DNA from: DATAXS01 sp036266715
GTDB lineage: Bacteria > Patescibacteriota > Minisyncoccia > UBA6257 > 2-01-FULL-56-20
DNA length: 6,731 nucleotides
Assembly: GCA_036266715.1 (NCBI GenBank)
Contig: DATAXS010000021.1
Span: 1 to 6,731 of the forward strand
Reading direction: 5' to 3'
The stretch's first letter is position 1. Every line of letters begins with the position of its first letter. The translations under genes and the position numbers were made by a program. Below the pieces are notes generated by a model, which did no database searches, was not told the DNA's origin, and saw nothing but the letters and a program-made list of their open reading frames with translations. Of this stretch, positions 4,492 through 6,731 are shown piece by piece.

Positions 4492-5796
4492 CTACCACCG
4501 CACCGACTGCAAATACTGCACGACCATCCCGTACGCCGCATTCACGGGCGGGAAGAGTTCGCGGCCAAGGAGGACCACGAGGTAAAGCGCAAAGGCAAAG
4601 AAGAGGGACTGCATGAGGTCGTTGAAGAAGCTGTAGCGGCCCCAGTGCCACGGGCGCGCGTTCTTCATAAGCACCTTAAAGGGCAGCATGAGGACGTAGA
4701 AGAGCGCGCAGACGAAGACGATGGCGACCCAGCCGGAGTGGCCGACCGCGATCGTGAGCCCAAAGAATGTCCCAGCGTGGAGAATGCTCCAAATGGCCAT
4801 TACGCAAAAGACAAAGAGCGCGGCGATCACAAGGCCCATTAAGAAGCGGAAGAAACCGCTTCCTGCGGTGAATCCGGGCTCGTTCTGCCAGGAGCCGCCC
4901 TGCCATGGCCGGTTCTGCCACGGGCGATTTTCCCAGGGCTCATTCTGCCAGCCGTGGCGCCCGGCGCGCCACTCCATGTGCGCTTTCCGCCGCTCTTCGC
5001 GGGCCTTTTCGCGTGCCGCATCCCGCTCCTCGCGCCACACCGCGCGTTGCTCTTTCTTCCAACTCTTCATTCTTTCTTTCCATTCCTTCCAGGACGCCTT
5101 GTCGTGCGGGTTCTGGGGTGCAGGCGGCATGTCGGGATGATGCTCACGGAACTCTTCGTAGCGCGTTTTTGCGGCTTCAATAAAATCATGCGCGTTGAAG
5201 GGCGCCACGCCGTGCGCCCGCGCTTTCTCATCCTCCGTGTGGGCCACGGGCATCACGATCCAAAGAACGACGTAGGCAAGAATGCCATAGCCGTGCGTGA
5301 GCACGCCGAGCAGCACAAAGAGCACGCGGATGACAGTCACATCAATGTTGAAGTACGCGGCAAGCCCCGTAGAAACGCCCGCAATCCACTCGCCCTCGGG
5401 CAGGCGGTAGAGGCGCTTGGGCGAAGGGTTTGCGGAAGCGGAGCCGGCGGCCGCGTTTGCACCCGCAGCGCCCGCGCCCATGGCGCCCGCTGAACCCGCA
5501 CCTTCTTCTTTCCCGGCCGTGCCCACGCCCGCATCTCCGCCAGACGCGTCCACCGGCCCCATGGCCGCAATTATCTCGTCTATCTCCGCGGCGGTAACCA
5601 CATTTTTCTTGGGAGAAAGCATGGCCGCGCATTTGTCGGCCACGGCCTGCTCAAAATCGGCCATGATCTCGTCTTTGTCGGGATTTTCCGCGAGCACCGC
5701 GCGCGCCTTGTCCAAATATTTCCGCAGGGCTTCGTATCCGGCCTCTTCTATCTGATACGCCCTGCCGTTTAAATTGATGGTTGTTACTTTGTTCAT
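4492..5796 (-). CDS. PspC-domain envelope-stress membrane protein with Trp-rich linker (434 aa)
   Basis: Probably a membrane-bound stress factor of the PspC family. PspC acts at the cytoplasmic membrane in the phage-shock response; the role here is inferred. The start at 5796 (MNKVTTINLNGRAYQIEEAG) is chosen because it matches the conserved N-terminus of such proteins and overlaps the padR stop (ATGA). Domains: a soluble N-terminal domain ending EIDEIIAAMGPVD (1-83); an Ala/Gly-rich linker (84-125); the PspC domain KRLYRLPEGEWIAGVSTGLAAYFNID through two hydrophobic helices ending VLWIVMPVA (127-185); a highly charged Trp/Glu/Arg/Lys helix (about 232-277); a repeat of NxPW units (284-307); and three further membrane segments (about 316-338, 353-373, 395-411). 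Five membrane segments are expected. It lacks its own Shine-Dalgarno, consistent with coupling to padR. The charged helix and Trp repeat are unusual additions to a plain PspC protein. Confidence 0.9.
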   Translation of the reverse strand: MNKVTTINLNGRAYQIEEAGYEALRKYLDKARAVLAENPDKDEIMADFEQAVADKCAAMLSPKKNVVTAAEIDEIIAAMGPVDASGGDAGVGTAGKEEGAGSAGAMGAGAAGANAAAGSASANPSPKRLYRLPEGEWIAGVSTGLAAYFNIDVTVIRVLFVLLGVLTHGYGILAYVVLWIVMPVAHTEDEKARAHGVAPFNAHDFIEAAKTRYEEFREHHPDMPPAPQNPHDKASWKEWKERMKSWKKEQRAVWREERDAAREKAREERRKAHMEWRAGRHGWQNEPWENRPWQNRPWQGGSWQNEPGFTAGSGFFRFLMGLVIAALFVFCVMAIWSILHAGTFFGLTIAVGHSGWVAIVFVCALFYVLMLPFKVLMKNARPWHWGRYSFFNDLMQSLFFAFALYLVVLLGRELFPPVNAAYGMVVQYLQSVRW

Positions 5797-6113
5797 TTTT
5801 GTTTGAGTGTTTTCGAAAGTTTTTGCCAATAGTTCCTTAGTGATTCCAATTGCTCTTTGCCTTTGTCCGTAAGACGGTAGTACTTTCTTGGCGGTCCGGC
5901 GTCCGATTCCACCCAATCGTATTCAACGGTCCCTTCCCGACGCATGCGCGAGAGGAGGGGATAGAGCGTGCCTTCCTGGGTTTGGAACTCGGTCGTGTTC
6001 AGGATCTCTAGGATATCGGCCGCGTAGACCTTTTTACTTGAAATTACCGTGAGGACGGCGAATTCAAGAAGGCCTTTGCGGATGGGGTCAAACTTAGCTT
6101 CCATGTCGGGCAT
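5793..6113 (-). CDS. PadR-family transcriptional regulator (106 aa)
   Basis: A winged-helix repressor of the PadR family. Its DNA-binding domain covers roughly residues 8-86: IRKGLLEFAVLTVISSKKVYA (11-31), the recognition helix region QEGTLYPLLSRMRREG (46-61), and the wing GPPRKYYRLTDKGK (73-86). One C-terminal helix (about 86-105) should form the dimer interface, so it is the short form of PadR without a large effector domain. The stop codon overlaps the start of the PspC gene by four bases (ATGA), so the two are translated together. PadR next to PspC is a known association, usually with PadR controlling its own operon. The promoter carries two tandem CAAGG-type palindromes that fit autoregulation. 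There is no Shine-Dalgarno at Met1 or at the alternative Met4 (MEAKF); the -10 ends 6 nt before Met1, suggesting a leaderless mRNA. Confidence 0.93.
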   Translation of the reverse strand: MPDMEAKFDPIRKGLLEFAVLTVISSKKVYAADILEILNTTEFQTQEGTLYPLLSRMRREGTVEYDWVESDAGPPRKYYRLTDKGKEQLESLRNYWQKLSKTLKQK

Positions 6114-6119
6114 GGGTTA

Positions 6120-6147
6120 AGTGTAGCAAGGTACCTTGTGCTGTCAA
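6120..6147 (-). promoter_or_regulatory. padR-pspC promoter with extended -10, probably leaderless
   Basis: On the minus strand: a perfect TTGACA (6147-6142), a 16-bp spacer, and TACACT (6125-6120) preceded by TGC, an extended -10. Only 6 nt separate the -10 from the padR ATG, so the start of transcription should fall at or next to the start codon. Confidence 0.72.
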
Positions 6148-6156
6148 GGGACCTAG
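6127..6156. promoter_or_regulatory. tandem PadR operator candidates
   Basis: CAAGGTACCTTG (6127-6138) is a perfect 12-bp palindrome in the -35/-10 spacer. CAAGGGACCTAG (6145-6156) repeats it with two changes and overlaps the -35. The centres are 18 bp apart, close to two helical turns, so two PadR dimers could sit roughly along one face and block polymerase. Assignment to PadR is by position and family habit only. Confidence 0.6.
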
Positions 6157-6210
6157 TTTTAGAGCTCTTTTTTATTGATTAAAAAACCAAAAGGACGTAA
6201 TCTTTTAAGA

Positions 6211-6731
6211 ATGAAACGGAAAGCTCAGGTTAAGAAGTCAAGAAAAGTTTTAGATAAATTTAATGATGGTTTTGGTAGCATAAAAGAAAAAATTATGCAC
6301 AAACCTTATTACGAAAAGCCAGGGTTCGTTTTATATAACGCCGATTCGTTGAAAATTTTAGGGCAACTACCAGAAAATTCGATTGATATGGTATTTGCGG
6401 ATCCCCCTTATAATCTTTCGAACGGAGGATTTTCGGTACACGCAGGGAAAATGGTAAGTGTGAATAAGGGCGATTGGGACAAGAGCAGGGGCTTTCAGGA
6501 TGATTATGATTTTCATTACAATTGGCTTGCAGCCGCGAAGCGCGTTTTGAAACCAAACGGAACCTTATGGGTCAGCGGGACATATCACTCTATATATCAA
6601 TGTGGGCATGCGCTTCAAGCTTTGGGCTATCATATCTTGAACGATATTTCCTGGTTTAAACCTAATGCGGCACCGAATTTGAGCGGCAGATTTTTCACGG
6701 CGAGTCACGAAACTTTAATTTGGGCGCGAAA
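6211..6731 (+). CDS. beta-class DNA adenine methyltransferase, DpnA-like, 5' part (runs off window)
   Basis: Transfers a methyl group from S-adenosylmethionine to the N6 of adenine in a short DNA site. The 173 visible residues carry the catalytic DPPY motif in VFADPPYNLSNGGF (61-74), placed before the rest of the fold as in beta-class enzymes. KMVSVNKGDWDKSRGF (80-95), RVLKPNGTLWVSGTYHSIY (111-129) and WFKPNAAPNLSGRFFTASHETLIWAR (148-173) closely resemble DpnA (M2.DpnII) as I remember it. The SAM-binding FxGxG motif should lie beyond the window. The start is unsure: ATG 6211 is the first in frame, with AAGGA 15 nt upstream. ATG 6295 (MHKPYYEKP) matches where DpnA begins and would remove 28 basic residues. 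Base composition is far more AT-rich than everything upstream, and the gene is divergent from padR, suggesting recent transfer. A cognate endonuclease may follow. Site specificity cannot be read from this part. Confidence 0.92.
   Translation, partial: MKRKAQVKKSRKVLDKFNDGFGSIKEKIMHKPYYEKPGFVLYNADSLKILGQLPENSIDMVFADPPYNLSNGGFSVHAGKMVSVNKGDWDKSRGFQDDYDFHYNWLAAAKRVLKPNGTLWVSGTYHSIYQCGHALQALGYHILNDISWFKPNAAPNLSGRFFTASHETLIWAR

Noticed and set aside
4274..4651. 125-codon minus-strand frame ending ...PPEIRTPNSQIAG
   Set aside because: The C-terminal part is a reverse translation of the tRNA T arm and the small RNA terminator, a familiar annotation artefact; the rest shadows pspC.
5797..5916. 40-codon N-terminal extension of the PspC gene
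   Set aside because: It lies inside padR in another frame. The family-like N-terminus and the ATGA overlap place the start at 5796.
1..6731. CRISPR array, insertion sequence or rRNA
   Set aside because: No regularly spaced direct repeats, transposase motifs, flanking target duplications or rRNA-like sequence seen.

Overview
The window looks like chromosomal DNA from a small-genome bacterium, most likely a member of the Candidate Phyla Radiation (Patescibacteria/Parcubacteria-like). This is an inference from several traits: a very short valyl-tRNA synthetase, many tiny orphan genes packed between housekeeping genes, poor or absent Shine-Dalgarno sequences, and a PadR/PspC pair. TAA, TAG and TGA all act as stops, so nothing suggests the UGA=Gly code. 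The first ~6.1 kb is GC-rich. The last ~0.55 kb is clearly AT-richer and looks acquired.

Layout. 1-75: edge, no gene called. 76-2292 (-): valS, catalytically complete but lacking the usual C-terminal extension. 2387-2420: inverted repeat directly abutting a small coiled-coil gene (2421-2732, +). 2838-3293 (+): single-span Gly-rich membrane protein with a CxCxCxxCxC cluster near its N-terminus. It converges, through a bidirectional terminator (3335-3370), on a 29-residue Cys-rich peptide gene (3401-3490, -). These two Cys-rich genes share a leader element at matched spacing. 3681-4133 (+): orphan protein with a textbook GGAGG site and its own terminator.

4248-4319 (+): a tRNA-like gene with good acceptor, D and T arms, a G3:U70 pair and an abnormal anticodon arm. 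Just downstream, a sigma70-type promoter (4332-4359) and an intrinsic terminator (4420-4450) delimit a predicted RNA of about 85 nt. Its 5' end can form 15 continuous pairs with the tRNA's anticodon arm. This is the strongest candidate for something undescribed.

4492-6113 (-): a padR-pspC operon. The genes overlap by ATGA. The promoter carries two tandem CAAGG-type palindromes, 18 bp centre to centre, and probably gives a leaderless transcript. This looks like an autoregulated envelope-stress module. 6211-6731 (+): the 5' part of an AT-rich beta-class (DpnA-like) adenine DNA methyltransferase that runs off the window, probably the edge of a restriction-modification island.
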